Shown: positions 21,524-33,488 of the stretch, piece after piece | How the letters are laid out: each line of letters starts with the position of its first letter | Position numbering within the stretch: the first letter of the stretch is position 1 | Origin: Rhynchopus sp. YZ270_cl-10 | Taxonomy: Eukaryota; Euglenozoa; Diplonemea; Diplonemida; Diplonemidae | DNA length: 64,000 bases | NCBI GenBank assembly: GCA_964035575.1 | Contig: OZ037859.1 | Span: 1,240,001-1,304,000, forward strand | Direction of reading: 5' to 3' | The notes under the pieces: generated by a model | Told to the model about the DNA's origin: nothing | The model's database searches: none | The model's input: only the letters and a program-made list of their open reading frames with translations | Translations under genes and position numbers: made by a program

Positions 21524-21858
21524 TGCTATCCCCCCCCTAACACCCCCCTGCCGGGATTTTGCCCTACGTTAAAGTACAAACCCCACGCCACTTTCTTCCC
21601 CATTTTTTCAGATGCAAACCACGAAATGGACGTAGGACTGCATGGTTGGGTATCCACCCCCGGTACAGCCGGTCATTGTAGCATGGCATAATGCATGGTT
21701 GGTTCACCCGGTACACTGGTCATGCACCAAGGTACATTGTCACGAGAGGGCTTTTTTTACAGCACATATCCTCTCTCATTCCCCATCCCCCACCTCAACA
21801 CCGTCAGGAGGGGGCGAAACTTGAGCATCCCCCCTCCCCTCCCCTCCCCTCCTCCCAT
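21524..21858. other. Spacer with family A repeat reaching the myosin leader
   Basis: A family A repeat covers about 21610-21750 and includes an internal partial duplication of its CATGGTTGG...CCGGTACA part. It runs directly into CTTTTTTTACAG (AG at 21761-21762), a likely leader splice acceptor 96 bases upstream of the myosin start. Tandem CCCCT repeats precede the start codon. Confidence 0.6.
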
Positions 21859-24800
21859 ATGTCAAGCACCGGAGAGGCTGTGTTCTTCCACACCGTCGAT
21901 GAATCATGGAAGCTCGGATGGAACGAAGACGGCGGCGGTGTGAAGGATGAGAAGGGTAAGGTGTGGGCGGGGAAGGACATTAAGGACCGGTATGTGATCA
22001 TGGACCCGGAGGGGATGGACATGGAGACGGACGACCTGCTGAAGCTCAGCGAGCTCCACGAGGGGGCGCTGCTGCGCTGTGTACGCAAGCGCCATGCGGA
22101 GGACCAGATCTACACCTTCATCGGCCCCTCCGTCGTTCTCTCCTTGAACCCCTGGAAGTTCACAATCCCGCAGTACATGGACGACAAGATGGATCTCTAC
22201 ATCAACAACCAAGCAAACAACCCTCCCCACGTCTGGTCCGTAGGTAAATCCTCATACGACAACATGCTTGAATCCGGGCAATGCCAGACCATCCTCGTTT
22301 CCGGTGAATCCGGTGCAGGCAAAACAGAGGCCGTCAAATCGCTTCTAAAATTTCTTGGCGCGCTCTCAAAATCGAAGACAGCATTAGCAGCATCGTCTGC
22401 CTCTTCTGCACCGCAGGATATGCAGCTGCAGGCAAAGATCGAGGCGTGCAACCCAATTCTTGAGACATTCGGAAACGCGAAAACCGTTCGAAACGATAAT
22501 TCCTCGCGTTTTGGAAAGTTCTTAAAGGTTGCATACGATACTGACGGGCAGATCGTTGGAGCACGCACCATAAACTACCTGTTAGAACGCTCCCGTGTCA
22601 TTGGCTGCGGCAAGCAGGAACGTTCTTTCCACTCATTCTACCAACTCCTCGCGTCTTCTGAAGCTGCGTCGGCCTACTCCCTGGACGCACCCACTATGTA
22701 CCCAAACTGCGGATCTGACTACAAAATCGACGGCGTTGATGACAAAGCATGCTACGAAGAAACCTGCGAGGCCATGGACGTCATGGGATTCAGCCCCGAC
22801 GAGAAGAAGGCAACCTGGTCCCTGGTCGCCGGCATCCTCCACCTCCAGCGGGTAAAGTTCGAAGAAGATGCCGACGACACTACCGTCGTTGCGGAGTCCA
22901 CCAAACAGTTTTTAACGAAGTGCAGCGACTGCTGGTCGGTTTCCCCAGAAGAGTTGGAGAAACAACTGCTCCAGGTTACTGTCAAGGCAGGGTCCGAGCT
23001 GGTAACAAGAAAGCATAGTGTGGCGAAGTCCGCTTCAGTGAGGGATGCTGTTTGCAAGGAGATTTATGCGTCGTTGTTTCAGTGGATTGTTAATAAAATT
23101 AATGTGACAATGGAGCCGGACGATTCGGAGGCGACGTGGATTGGGTTGCTTGATATCTTTGGGTTTGAACACTTTCAGCACAACTCTTTGGAGCAGCTGT
23201 GCATCAACCTTGCGAACGAGATGCTGCAGAACCACTACAACGAACACATCTTCACAGCCGACCTTCTGGAATGCGCTGCAGAAGGCATCGAAACCACACA
23301 CGTCAAATTCCAGGACAACACTGCGATGGTCGATATGATTGCTTCAAGCAGCTCAGGTATTCTTGCTCACCTAGACGATCAATGCAAGACACGCCCCGAA
23401 GATGACGACGCCTTCCTCGAACGCATCACACAACAGTTCGAAAAGAGCTCTTCCTTCTACAGATCAAAGCTCGACCGTGACGCCTTCCGCCTCATGCACT
23501 ACGCTGCGGAGGTGCGCTACTCTGTCAAAAACTTTGGAGAGAAGAACCTCGATTCTGTACAAGATTCGCTTCTCTCTCTCGTAAAGAACTCTCAAAACGA
23601 AGTAGTTGTCGCCATCCTGCAGCAAGACCGGGATACTTCAAAATCAGGCGCAGACTCGGTCACCGCGATCTTCAAAAGACAGCTAAAAGAGCTTCTCACC
23701 ATGATTAACAGCACAAAACCCTCTTGGATTCGTTGCATCAAACCGCATCCGGTGAAGCGGCCGAAATTATTTGATCCAGTTTCGACGATGGCGCAGCTTG
23801 CTTCCTCTGGAGTGCTTGAAACGGTGAGGGTGAGAAAAAGTGGATATCCCGTGAGGCTTCCACATGCTGTGTTTGTAAATCGGTTTAAGGTATTGCTGCC
23901 GTCAGTGCAAAAGAAGAAATTTCAGGAAGGTGCGTTAAGTGCCCCTGAAGCTGCCAGAATCATTTTGCAGAAGCTGAACCTCGGGATGGAAAAGGCGCAG
24001 ATCGGGAAGACCAAAGTGTTTTTGAGGACCTTTGCGCATACAGAGATTGAAGAGATCCGTACCAACGCCTTTGCGGAGCACGCTCATCAGATTATTGCTT
24101 GGGGGAGAACAGCTCTGGCTATGCAAGATCTATTTGATAAAAGACATAAGGGGTTGTTGCTACTTCTTAAGGCACAACATGTGGAGAGGAAGGAATTTGA
24201 GGCAAAGTGTCTTGAAGAACGCACTGCGATTGACGAAGAACAGTTGTCATGTTTTGCAGGCATCATGGAAGAAGCGATTGAGTCGGAGAAGGCAGCGTTG
24301 TCTGGATGGTGTGCGGCGCTTGCGAAGAAGATTGAAGATGAGGCGGATGCTGCGCACCTCGAATTTTGCGAATTATTTGAAAATCTCAATGAAGACTATG
24401 AATCGCAAAAGAGAGCCCGTTTTGAGAATGACCACATCGTTGATAGAGGGCTCATTGAAGTGCAGGAGGATGAGGCGTTTGAACGGTTTTGCATTCTATC
24501 GGAGGAGGTGGTGTCGGTAGTCGAGGAGTTGATGCAGGAAAAGGACCGAATCGACGCAGAACAGGAGGAAGAAGAACGCCGCCTGGTTCTCATCATTGAA
24601 CGCAGACAACGTCGTGTTCTTCATCTAGAAGAGGAAGAAGCCTGTGCACGCATTATTCTTCTTTCCGAAGAAGACAACCTCCACTACACGGAACTCTCTT
24701 CAGAGTATACCAGCATCAAATCCTCTCTCCACGCCGAAGAGCAACGTGGTGTTACCACAACGGAGCTCAACATTCGCAGCAACATCTCTTTACAAGAAGA

Positions 24801-27800
24801 AGAGGAACGGTGTTACCTTGGTTTTATGTTTGAAGAAATGGCATCGACGGTAGAAATTGCAGAATTTGGCCGGTTTTTTTGGGGTAAAATCCATGATAAT
24901 GAGTGCGCCGAGGTAGAAGAGGAGGAGGAGATTAAGAGAGAACGGATTGAGGAGGAGGAGAGGGAGGAGGTGGGGGATTTTGAGGAGCAGTTCCGTGCCT
25001 CGCACCAGAGGGCGCATGCGATGCAGTGTGATAGGGAGTTGTCAGAGTTTCAGACGATGGAGCACATCAACCGCCTCCGCATAGAAGCAGAACGTGACGC
25101 CATGCTACCTTACCTCTGTAATGAAAAAGCACGCATCCATACCCGCCTCATCGGACAATTCATGAACGACTGCGTTCTCGAAGAGCAAGACCGACGTGCC
25201 GATATCATAGACCACTACAACGCATTTTGGGGTGCCATCGAAATTGCTTGGGACCAAGCCTTTGAACAGGTTCAAATCGCAGAAATTGATGGAGAACTAT
25301 GGGAGAACCGACGTGCCCTAGAAGGTGTCTGGGAAGAATCACGCAGTCAGCTTGAAACGGTGTGTCTGCAAGACCAAACTAGAGTTGCTTCGATTGACCG
25401 TGCAAAGGAGTTGGAGATGGTGCATGCAAAGCTTGATGCGTTGGTGTATGAGTCGGCGTCGGTTTTGGGTGGGAGGGGAGGGGCGGCGGGGACAACGACG
25501 CGCTCGCCGTCACCATTGCCGTTCCGCCATGGGTCGTACTCGCCGAGGGTGGATTATGTGCAGAACCACAGTGTTCCCACTGCGTCGCCTCCTCGTTCAA
25601 TGTCGGGCATGATGGGTGGTGCTGTGATGGAGGGAGCAAGCGATGGTGCAGGTGGTGGTGTTGTGGTCGAACAGAAACGCAACAGCGCATCCCTCCGCAG
25701 CGTCTCGGCAGCCACGCACTGCCCCTTCAGGGATGGCACCTGGCTCTGGCGTGCCGCAGTGCCCTCAGTAGGAAAACGATGGACCCGCGTCTTTGTGAAG
25801 CTCTACGGTATGATATATGATTCTGTGTATTTTTGAAAAAATCTCGGTGAGCGAAAGATGAGAATGTTTTTTTAGTAGTTTTCAACTTTCATAAAGAACG
25901 GTCGATGATGTTGATTGTGGGGCCCTTTTTTGGTTTCAATTGCAGTATGGGTTGCCCAGCTGGTTCTCGACACCTTAGAGTTTCTTTTAAAGTACTGCTT
26001 AGGATCATCCATTTTCCCTCAACACAACCCCTCTGCAGATGGAGAGCTGAAGTGGTACCATAGCGAGTCGTCGCCGCCAAAGGTGTTCAAGCTCCACAAC
26101 GTGATCAACATCGAGAGCCACCAGCTCCCGGACCGGAGCGGCTACAAGCACCCTGCAGAGCACTCGCCCTCTATCGCAGGCCGCTACAGCAGTGCGTGCC
26201 AGCATGCGGGAATGCGCCTTCAGCTCAAGGGTGAGGTGGAAGGTGCCGCCGGGAAGGTGGCAAAGTCGATGCTGCTTTGCGCTGAGGTATGCCCACCAAC
26301 CGACACAACGTAACATGAAGCTCGGCCGCCCTCGCCGTCCTTGTCTACGTCCACAACATCCGTTTTTGAGGTTTTCTTTCATTTAACTGTCATATTCTGA
26401 AGTCGTTTTCTATTTTTTTCTACTAATCCTTTATGCCATTCTCTTTACCACATACCCCTCACAGTTTCCTTCCGTGGCCGTCATGTGGCTGCGCCGTCTG
26501 CGCCAGGAGTGGAGCACCGTCTGCGACGAGAAGGTACACCCCCATGGGCGGAAGGGTGCCAACTGTATCCCCGGGAAGGGCAGCATCGACCTTGCACCGG
26601 TGCTTGCTGCGTGCCCGGACAACCCTGAGGCGCGTGAGCTTGTGCGTGACTTGAGGAAGTGGATGCGGAAGGCGAAGCGTGCGGGGCTTGAGGTGTCCTC
26701 CTCTGTTGACTTGGTATGTGTTGGGTGGGACTCCTTCTCCCCCTCACCCTCACCCTCATCTCACCCTACGCACTACACCACCACAGCGTCAGTACAATGG
26801 CCTCCCCGAAGCCTCCCTCGCAGCAACCTCACCACGCCACAGAGGTGCCCCCCGCGAACCCTCATTCTCGCCCCACCGCTCGCACTCCCCTGTGGCCAAC
26901 ACCGTTGCCGCGTATTCACAACACTCTCCCACACCCATGCCATACGGCCTCGGCAAGCACAACAGCACCCACCATGTGGACACCCACTGCACCGCCACCG
27001 GCTGTGCACACTCCCGCCGCAGTGTGAGCCGCCCCTGCGAGGGGGGTGGCGGCAACGTGTACAGTGCACCACGCATCCTAGGCCTGACGCGCGACAAAGG
27101 ACGCATTGTGGGACAGATTGCCATCGCCAGCGAGGGGCAAGACGAACCAGAGCGGGAGGTTGGGGACAACGACTCAGACCTGAGCGAGGACATCCCCTTT
27201 GAAGACCGTGTGAACATGGCGATTGCGGAGCGAGACCTTGTGGAGCGACCGATCGACGCAGTGAGACGTGCCGGGCGGGAAATGCTGGAGGCATGGAGAG
27301 AGGCGTGGAGGCAAACCTTTGGCCAGAAGAGGCGTGTCCGCCGTCGCGATCTGGTTGCTGTGCTGCACAGTGGAAAGGAGAACGCAGTGCGGCGCGAGAT
27401 TGGCAAAGCGAACATCTACACCACCGCAGCGACCATCACCGGCATCGACACCTTCCTCAAACGCGTCTTCCACGACTGCGGCGATCCGTACATCGAGGAG
27501 GACGACTTCGTTACGTGGTGCGCCTCGGGTGGCGAAGACCTGACTGCATGCCGCCTCATCCACGCACAGTACTCCGCTCGGGTCGTCGCCCCTGTAGCCG
27601 GCGTCGCCCTGCTCGCCTTCCTCTCTGTCATGAACGGACAGCACCCTGCAGTGCTCCCTCCTTCGCCACTCCCCATACAACAACACATTCCTGCACCATC
27701 ACCACCACCTTACACCGCACCTACACACACTCCAATCACCCCACCTCCGGTTGCGACACCGACACCTACACCTGCCCCTACTCCAGTTGTGGAAACTCCA

Positions 27801-28097
27801 GTAAAGAGTGTTGCATCTCCAGTTGTTTCTCAAGCATTGGAAGAACGTCCTTTGGCAGCGAGTCACGCAATAGAAGTGTCAGAGGGAGAGAGGGCGCCTG
27901 TAGCGGCACCTCCCCCTTCAGCAGTACCTGCAGCACCTATAGTACCCGCTGCAGTGCCGGTATCGGCACTCATGTCAACACCCATCACACCACCTGTAGC
28001 AGAGGCAGTTGTAGACGACCCCTGGGAATGCGAAGAATGCTATATTGCAAACAACGGAGGGCAAGACTGCGAACAATGTGGTGCTGGGAGGACATAG
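21859..28097 (+). CDS. Myosin heavy chain with coiled-coil tail, PH domain and RanBP2 zinc finger
   Basis: Exons 21859-25807, 26039-26286, 26465-26713 and 26787-28097 join in phases 1, 0 and 0 to give about 1,918 residues. The motor (about 62-730) has the P-loop GESGAGKT at 149-156, switch I NDNSSRFGKF at 212-221, switch II DIFGFE at 432-437 and the SSGVLETVR thiol region. No clear IQ motif follows. The tail (about 750-1240) is acidic coiled coil with irregular Glu-rich repeats and unusual Trp/Phe residues. A PH domain begins near 1290 (GTWLWRAAVPSVGKRW) and continues through exons 2 and 3, the splice joining FVKLY to DGELKWY. Exon 4 adds a low-complexity region, an EF-like helical pair near 1740-1810 and, at the very end, a zinc finger of RanBP2 type (PWECEECYIANNGGQDCEQC). 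It is probably an actin motor recruited to membranes by the PH domain. The class is not assigned. Confidence 0.9.
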
Positions 28098-28285
28098 AGG
28101 GGGTGGGAAGGGAGTGAGAGAGAGAGAGAGAGAGAGAGGCCTTTCCCCCCGGTGCGCGTATCTAACTATGGCGTGCATTGATACACAGCTCTGTTTCAAG
28201 GCGAGAGTGTGGAGGGGGAGATTTTATAGAAGGGAGTGGAATGAAATGTTGGATTTTAGCTGATTTTTTTCTTGTAGTGTATCAT

Positions 28286-29054
28286 CAGGGCGTTCGCTAT
28301 CGCCATCGTTTTTTCCTGATCGTGGCGAAATGCCAAAAAACCCGAAATTTTTGGTTTTTTACTAGTGCTTAAAATAGGTCAAAAAAAATTTCCCGCCGGA
28401 GAGAAGCTAGTTCGTGGGGGTGAATCCCTGGTACTGAGTGGTCAAAAAAATTTTGCGATTTGCGCGTGATCCCTTCCCCAGCACAAGTGCTATTACAGCT
28501 GAACTTTCCTGATACTAAAACCAGCAAAACGATGGAGAATTTCATCAATCCCCCCTCACTGAGGGTCTCTTTGTGCTGTTTAATCAAACAGATGTACAAG
28601 AGAGAGGCATCTGTCATATGAGACTTCATCCTTATTTTGACTATTTTCAATAAACTAAAACGTCTCTCTGCCGTTGAAGGTAGAGTTGACACGAGTAGTG
28701 ACACCTTCTATACCAGGGGGTACTGGACACCTTCAGCAGACTGCAGGATTGAGGAGCGAGCAGGAGTGCTGGGGAAACTTCCTTTCACGGCAGGCGGGTT
28801 TGCGGATGATTTTGAGTACAGTGGACACCCCCTCTGCGACCCCCCCTCCGGGGGGGTCGACAGGGTGGTGGGGAGAAATCTCTCTCTCTCTTTTTTTTTT
28901 TTTTTTTTTTTCCCCTTTTTTTTATTTATTTATTTATTTATACAGGGTTTCGCCCCGGTGGGGCGAAGCCCTGGGGCGAAATAAAATGTCATTTTTTCAG
29001 GAAAAGATTTTTTTAACGAAAAAAAATATTTTTCGCCCCGGGGCGAACGCCCTG
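28286..29054 (-). mobile_element. Degenerate hAT-family DNA transposon
   Basis: The ends are inverted (CAGGGCGTTCGC at the left, GCGAACGCCCTG at the right) and are flanked by a perfect 8-bp duplication, TGTATCAT (28278-28285 and 29055-29062). Both features are hallmarks of hAT elements. Subterminal GC-rich words (CGCCCCGG and its complement) and TTTTCCTGA/TCAGGAAAA also mirror each other. On the minus strand, about 28560-28675 encodes TAERRFSLLKIVKIRMKSHM, which matches the C-terminal dimerisation region of hAT transposases. The element is only 769 bp, so the rest of the transposase is gone; it is non-autonomous. The perfect target duplication suggests a fairly young insertion. TTTA and T runs near 28885-28940 are internal expansions. 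Confidence 0.85.
28560..28704 (-). pseudogene. hAT transposase C-terminal remnant
   Basis: Part of a 111-codon minus-strand frame (28369-28704). It shows the hAT dimerisation pattern: AERRFS, then IKxRM-type helix and a following LLYICLIKQHKE helix. No BED zinc finger or catalytic part remains within the element, so it cannot encode a working transposase. Confidence 0.7.
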
Positions 29055-29332
29055 TGTATCATCTTTCCCTGTTTTTGTGAGGTGACCAAAGCAGAGGCTT
29101 AGGTTTCATCTTTGCCATTTTTTTGTACCCTTTTTTGTTTTGTTTTGTTTTTTTTTTCTGAAATGTTTCATCTCCCCCTACCCCTTTGTACCTCCTCCCC
29201 TGCGAGAGGGAAAAACAAAAGAGATTATTTTTTTATACCGTTTTTTTTGTTTTTTTTGTTTTGATTTTGTTCACCGAATTTTACCAGGATCGTTTTTTTT
29301 TTTGAAAAAAAAAACGAGAAAAAAGGGCAGCA

Positions 29333-30820
29333 ATGAAGCGTGTGTGTGCGTCAGCGTCAGGTCGTGTGACACGGCGATGGATGAGTGGTGCGGCTGAGAC
29401 GACGCCTGCAGCCACGGAAGCAAAACCCGCTTCGTTTCATTTCTCCCCAACCGACTTGAAGCCTCGTGAGACTGTCGACGTGCTGGACAAATACATTGTC
29501 GGCCAAGGGGATGCGAAGAAGGCTGTCAGCATTGCACTGCGCAATCGCTGGAGGAGACACAAGGTGCCCGACGACATGCGCGACGAGGTCTTCCCTAAGA
29601 ACATTCTCATGATCGGCCCCACAGGTATGTAAGCTGTTTTCTCTTATTATCCATCTACTCAAACACCACAAAGGTGTCGGCAAAACCGAAATATCACGCC
29701 GCCTCGCAAAGATCACCGACGCACCCTTCGTGAAGGTCGAGGCAACAAAGTTCACAGAGGTGGGCTTCCACGGACGCGATGTTGATACCATCATTGATGA
29801 CCTTATGAAGAACGCTATCACCATAACTAAGGACAAAATACGGGCAAAGAACCAAGCACTTGCAAGAAAACTTGCAGAAGACAGAGTCCTCGAGGCACTC
29901 GCAGGGAAGGACGAGATGGAGACCTTCCGCGACCACCTCCGCGAAGGCGGCATGGACGGGATGGACGTTTTGATAGAACTCTCTGAGAAGCTCTCTGGAC
30001 CAAACATGCTGGTGGCGCAATGTATGTTGCTATGTTAACCCTCTTTTCTACCACTCCACCCACAGCCGGCGAGGTGTATGAGGTTGGGAACAAAGACCGC
30101 AAAAAAACGCGTCCAGTTAAAATAAAGATTTCTGTGAAGGATGCGATAATTGCGGTTGAGGCGGAGGAGATGGAGAAGCTGCTGGACCATGAGGATGTGG
30201 AGAAGGAGGCGCTGCGGGCGTGCGAGGAGGATGGGATTGTTGTGATTGACGAGATTGACAAGATCGTCACGACGAAGGAGAACTACCATGGACCACAAGC
30301 CTCCGCGGAAGGAGTCCAGCAGGACCTTCTTCCCCTCATAGAAGGCAGCACCGTCACCACCAAGAAACACGGCCAGGTCAAGACCGATCGCATTCTCTTC
30401 ATCGCAAGCGGCGCCTTCCACTCTTGCTCCCCCTCAGATATGCTGGCTGAGCTGCAAGGACGTCTTCCCATTCGCGTCGAATTGCAACCTCTGACCGAAA
30501 AGGATTTCCTCCGCATCCTGACCGAGCCCAAACACAACCTCATCAGACAGCACGTTGCTCTCATGGAGACCGAGGGTGTGACCTTGGAGTTCAGCCCCGA
30601 AGCTGTCCAAGAAATTGCAAAAATATCGACAGAAGTAAACCGTTCGGTGCAAAACATTGGTGCGCGTCGTTTGATTACCGTAATCGAAAGGGTAATGGAG
30701 GATATTTCGTTCCGTGCTCCGGATCTTAAAGGCAATAAGGTTACCATTGATGTGGAATACATTCAGGAACGAGTCAAGGAGCTTCTCAAGAAGGCGGACC
30801 TCCAGAAATACCTGCTCTAG
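29333..30820 (+). CDS. hslU: HslU/ClpY, ATPase subunit of the mitochondrial HslVU protease
   Basis: Exons 29333-29624, 29674-30021 and 30066-30820 join in phase 1 twice to give 464 residues, about the length of bacterial HslU (443) plus a leader. The first 25 residues are basic and Arg/Ser/Ala-rich without acids, as in a mitochondrial presequence. Walker A GPTGVGKT (95-102) is split by intron 1. An I-domain follows (about 150-250), then Walker [10 protein letters not shown] near 270, and the HslU signature FIASGAFHS...[12 protein letters not shown]. The end (DLQKYLL) resembles the C-terminal tail that docks into HslV. HslU unfolds substrates and opens the HslV peptidase; no hslV is in this window. 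Mitochondrial HslVU is known from kinetoplastids and some other protists. Introns are only 49 and 44 bases, both starting GTATGT. Confidence 0.95.
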
Positions 30821-30894
30821 GAGCAGACAGCGATGGGAGGCGAAAATGGAATGGGGGGGTAGGGGGGGAGAAAACGGACGGAGCACTTTGAGGG

Positions 30895-31035
30895 TAATGG
30901 TGGCAGTATTGTGATGGGAGCCCATTGGAATACGCAAAATACATCAAAATACATCACAATACACGTGGTATTGTGATGCATTTTGATGTATTTTGCGTAT
31001 TCCAGTGGGCTCCTATCACAATACTGCCACCATTA
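30895..31035. mobile_element. Near-perfect palindromic MITE, copy 1
   Basis: Two arms of about 66 bases are reverse complements of each other with few mismatches, starting TAATGGTGGCAGTATTGTGA and ending with its complement, and containing GCCCATTGGAATACGCAAAA. There is almost no spacer. A second copy lies at 47723-47850. If the outer TA pair is a target duplication, the family fits Tc1/mariner-type elements. No coding capacity. Confidence 0.85.
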
Positions 31036-33105
31036 TTTAAGGGGGGGGTGGCTGTTGTTCCTAGGGTCGGTCTTATGGGAAATGGAGATAAGATAAGCAC
31101 TTTTTGTAGCATTTTAGAGGTTCTGTTTTGAGGGATAAAGAGGGGTTGGGGGGAGAAAAGGAACCCAACAACAACAACAAAAAAAGGGAGGGGTTCGTGC
31201 TACCCCAAGAATGGGGAGATGAATTTTTTTTTTAAGAATGGCCCTTTTTGTGTTATTTTTCTAGAATACCGTTTTTTTTTCTTTTTCTTTTCATCTTTTT
31301 TTGTAAAGATGTGTCTCTGGACCCCTGAGGGTACTTCATCTTTCAAGTATTTTTTTTTTTACCTTTTTTCTTTTTTAAAAGGTGGCTGCTTAGCACCTCC
31401 GGCTTGCTTTCATCTGTAATTTTTTTTACTGAGATGCGTTTTAGCACGTTTTTTTTTTTTAACAAAGGGGGGGCATTGGGACAGAAGGCGCAGAAATACA
31501 GAGTTTTTTTTTTTTTGGTCCACCGATGGCTGTTGCCTCGAAGGGCACACAGTATTGTCTCAGACGCGCGTTTGCTTCTCTCCCCTCATGACCCCGAAGT
31601 GTATTATTAGATCCTAATTTTTTTTTTTTTGTTTCAATAATGGGTTCAATTAAAGAAAACATTTGGTCAGACCAGAGTGCCCTATGTCTCATGGCTCTGC
31701 CACATCCTGTGAGGGAAGGTGTGCCGTCTGTGGACCGTTTGATTCGGGTGGGTTCAGAACCACAAAAAAAAAAGTGGTAGGCTGTTTGTTTGAGTTTTAC
31801 ATCACCAAAGCAATGCAATGATATTATGCATAAAATACAGGAAATGCGCACAGGCGTCGCCGTGTGGGTGTTATCCTTTTTTTTTTTTTTTTGTGTTTTC
31901 TGACATGTTTTTTGTGCAGAAACGCTGTTGTGTATCTCAAAAAAAAGGGGGGAAATTGGCAAATAATATTGCGACCAGGAAAATGGTTGACTGTTTTTTT
32001 CCTCCCATAAAATATAGGGGGTTTCAGGTGACTAATGTCCGATGTAAACCGCGAAATGGATGTAGGACTGCGTGGTCATGTACCAAGGTGCACTGTTCCG
32101 AGAGGGCTTTATATTTCAGGTCAAACGTTTTTTGTGCTTTCATCCGGATGGCTGGCATCGTACAGTGGGTCAGTCGGAGGTGCCTACATCGATCTGCATC
32201 AACTACAGTTTTTTTGTTGGTACTTTGTCCCTGTCTCTTTCGCTCTGTCGAGGCAGTGTGGCTGCTGCGCGGCCTCTTGGGACCTGGTCACGGTTGGTGC
32301 CTTTTTTTGTTTTGGAATTTTTTGAAGTTTTTGCTGTGAAAGATAATGGTATGCATCCCTTCTTCGCAAATAGTATCTTTCAAAACAAATTTCTTCTTCA
32401 CCCCCGATTTTTTTGAAGCAATAATGTCATCATTATTTCCTCGTTTCTAGCCTTGATATTTGCATCTTCGCTTCACCTCCCTACCCTCCTCTGCTGTCAG
32501 CTAAACAGAGCGGGGAACAAGTATTGTTTCAGTCTGGTGTTCGTGAATTTACCAGAGAGTGCCTTTTTTTTTATTTTTCTCAGGCCAAAACTTGGCATTT
32601 TATTTTATTCTTTGAAAAAAATGGTGGTTTTCCTCCACTCCAGGAAACCGAACGGAAAAGTCTGGTTTTGAAGTCAATTATAGGTGGCTTAAACTTCACA
32701 AAAACCGGAGAGGGGTCATGAACACCAGACTCAGTACTTGAACTGCTTTTTTATTGCCTCAGACCTGTGTATCACTTCTTATGGATAAAGTGATGCAAAT
32801 AATTGGAGAAGTGTGTGAGGCAAGAATAACCTGCTGGTTTTTTTGAATTTTTTTTTTGGGGGGAATTACAACGAAAAAAGGGAAAAAAAAGTAATTTCAT
32901 TGGGTTGAGGACGATCTGCGTCTATACCTTTGAAATTCATTTAGCCTTCGGGCGATTTTGTGTACACCTGGGACAGGTGATTGTCGATACTACAAAAATG
33001 GTATCTCAGCCTTTCAAAGGTGACTTATTTGAAAGCAGACTCTTGGGCTCTCTGTGGTCGATTGGATGCCACAAAAACTGAAAAAGAGAAAGAGTAGATA
33101 TTTTT

Positions 33106-33188
33106 TGCACGATTTCTAAAAGAAAGGGTGCATGTGTTGACCCTCTCAACTGCTTTCAATTCTGTGAACTGAAAGTATATGAATCTAA
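33106..33188. repeat. Double-hairpin repeat family I, copy 1
   Basis: An 83-base unit with a first hairpin TGCAC/GTGCA and a second ACTTTCAATT-type hairpin closes with TATATGAATCTA. The second copy (49030-49112) is almost identical and there the second stem is a perfect 12-bp ATACTTTCAATT with its complement around CTGTG. Both are in spacers, same orientation. Confidence 0.75.
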
Positions 33189-33488
33189 CGATATCTGCAG
33201 TTCTTTCTCTTCAAAAAAATTTAAAACAAAAAAACAAAAAATAAAAGCATTAAAGCAACCCCCTCCCCTCAAAAGCGTATCCCTCCCCCCTTTACAAAAC
33301 TATCGCACGAAAACCCTTTTTCTAATGTAACAAAAAGTTATTGATTTTTTTTTTTTGAAAAAAAAAGAGGCAAAAAAGAAACAAATTGAATCCCATTTTC
33401 TCTCTACCCTTTTTCATTAGTATTTTACCCCCTTTACTGCTGATTCTACCAATTTCATCGCCCTTTCTTGCGTAAAATAGGTAGGGGG

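Larger units (their letters stand above)
28098..29332. other. Spacer containing a hAT element and poly-T runs
   Basis: A (GA)n microsatellite lies at about 28110-28137. A hAT remnant fills 28286-29054. A family C repeat follows at about 29078-29112, then T-runs up to the HslU leader, with CAG ending three bases before the ATG. Confidence 0.7.
30821..33488. other. Long repeat-rich spacer
   Basis: No + strand gene is supported. It holds a palindromic MITE (30895-31035), repeat A at about 32030-32135, G at 32131-32203, H at 32922-32999, I at 33106-33188, many T-runs, and AG-ending tracts before the next gene. A minus-strand frame at 31459-31962 has two patches that look faintly coding, interrupted by A-run lysines. 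Confidence 0.55.
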
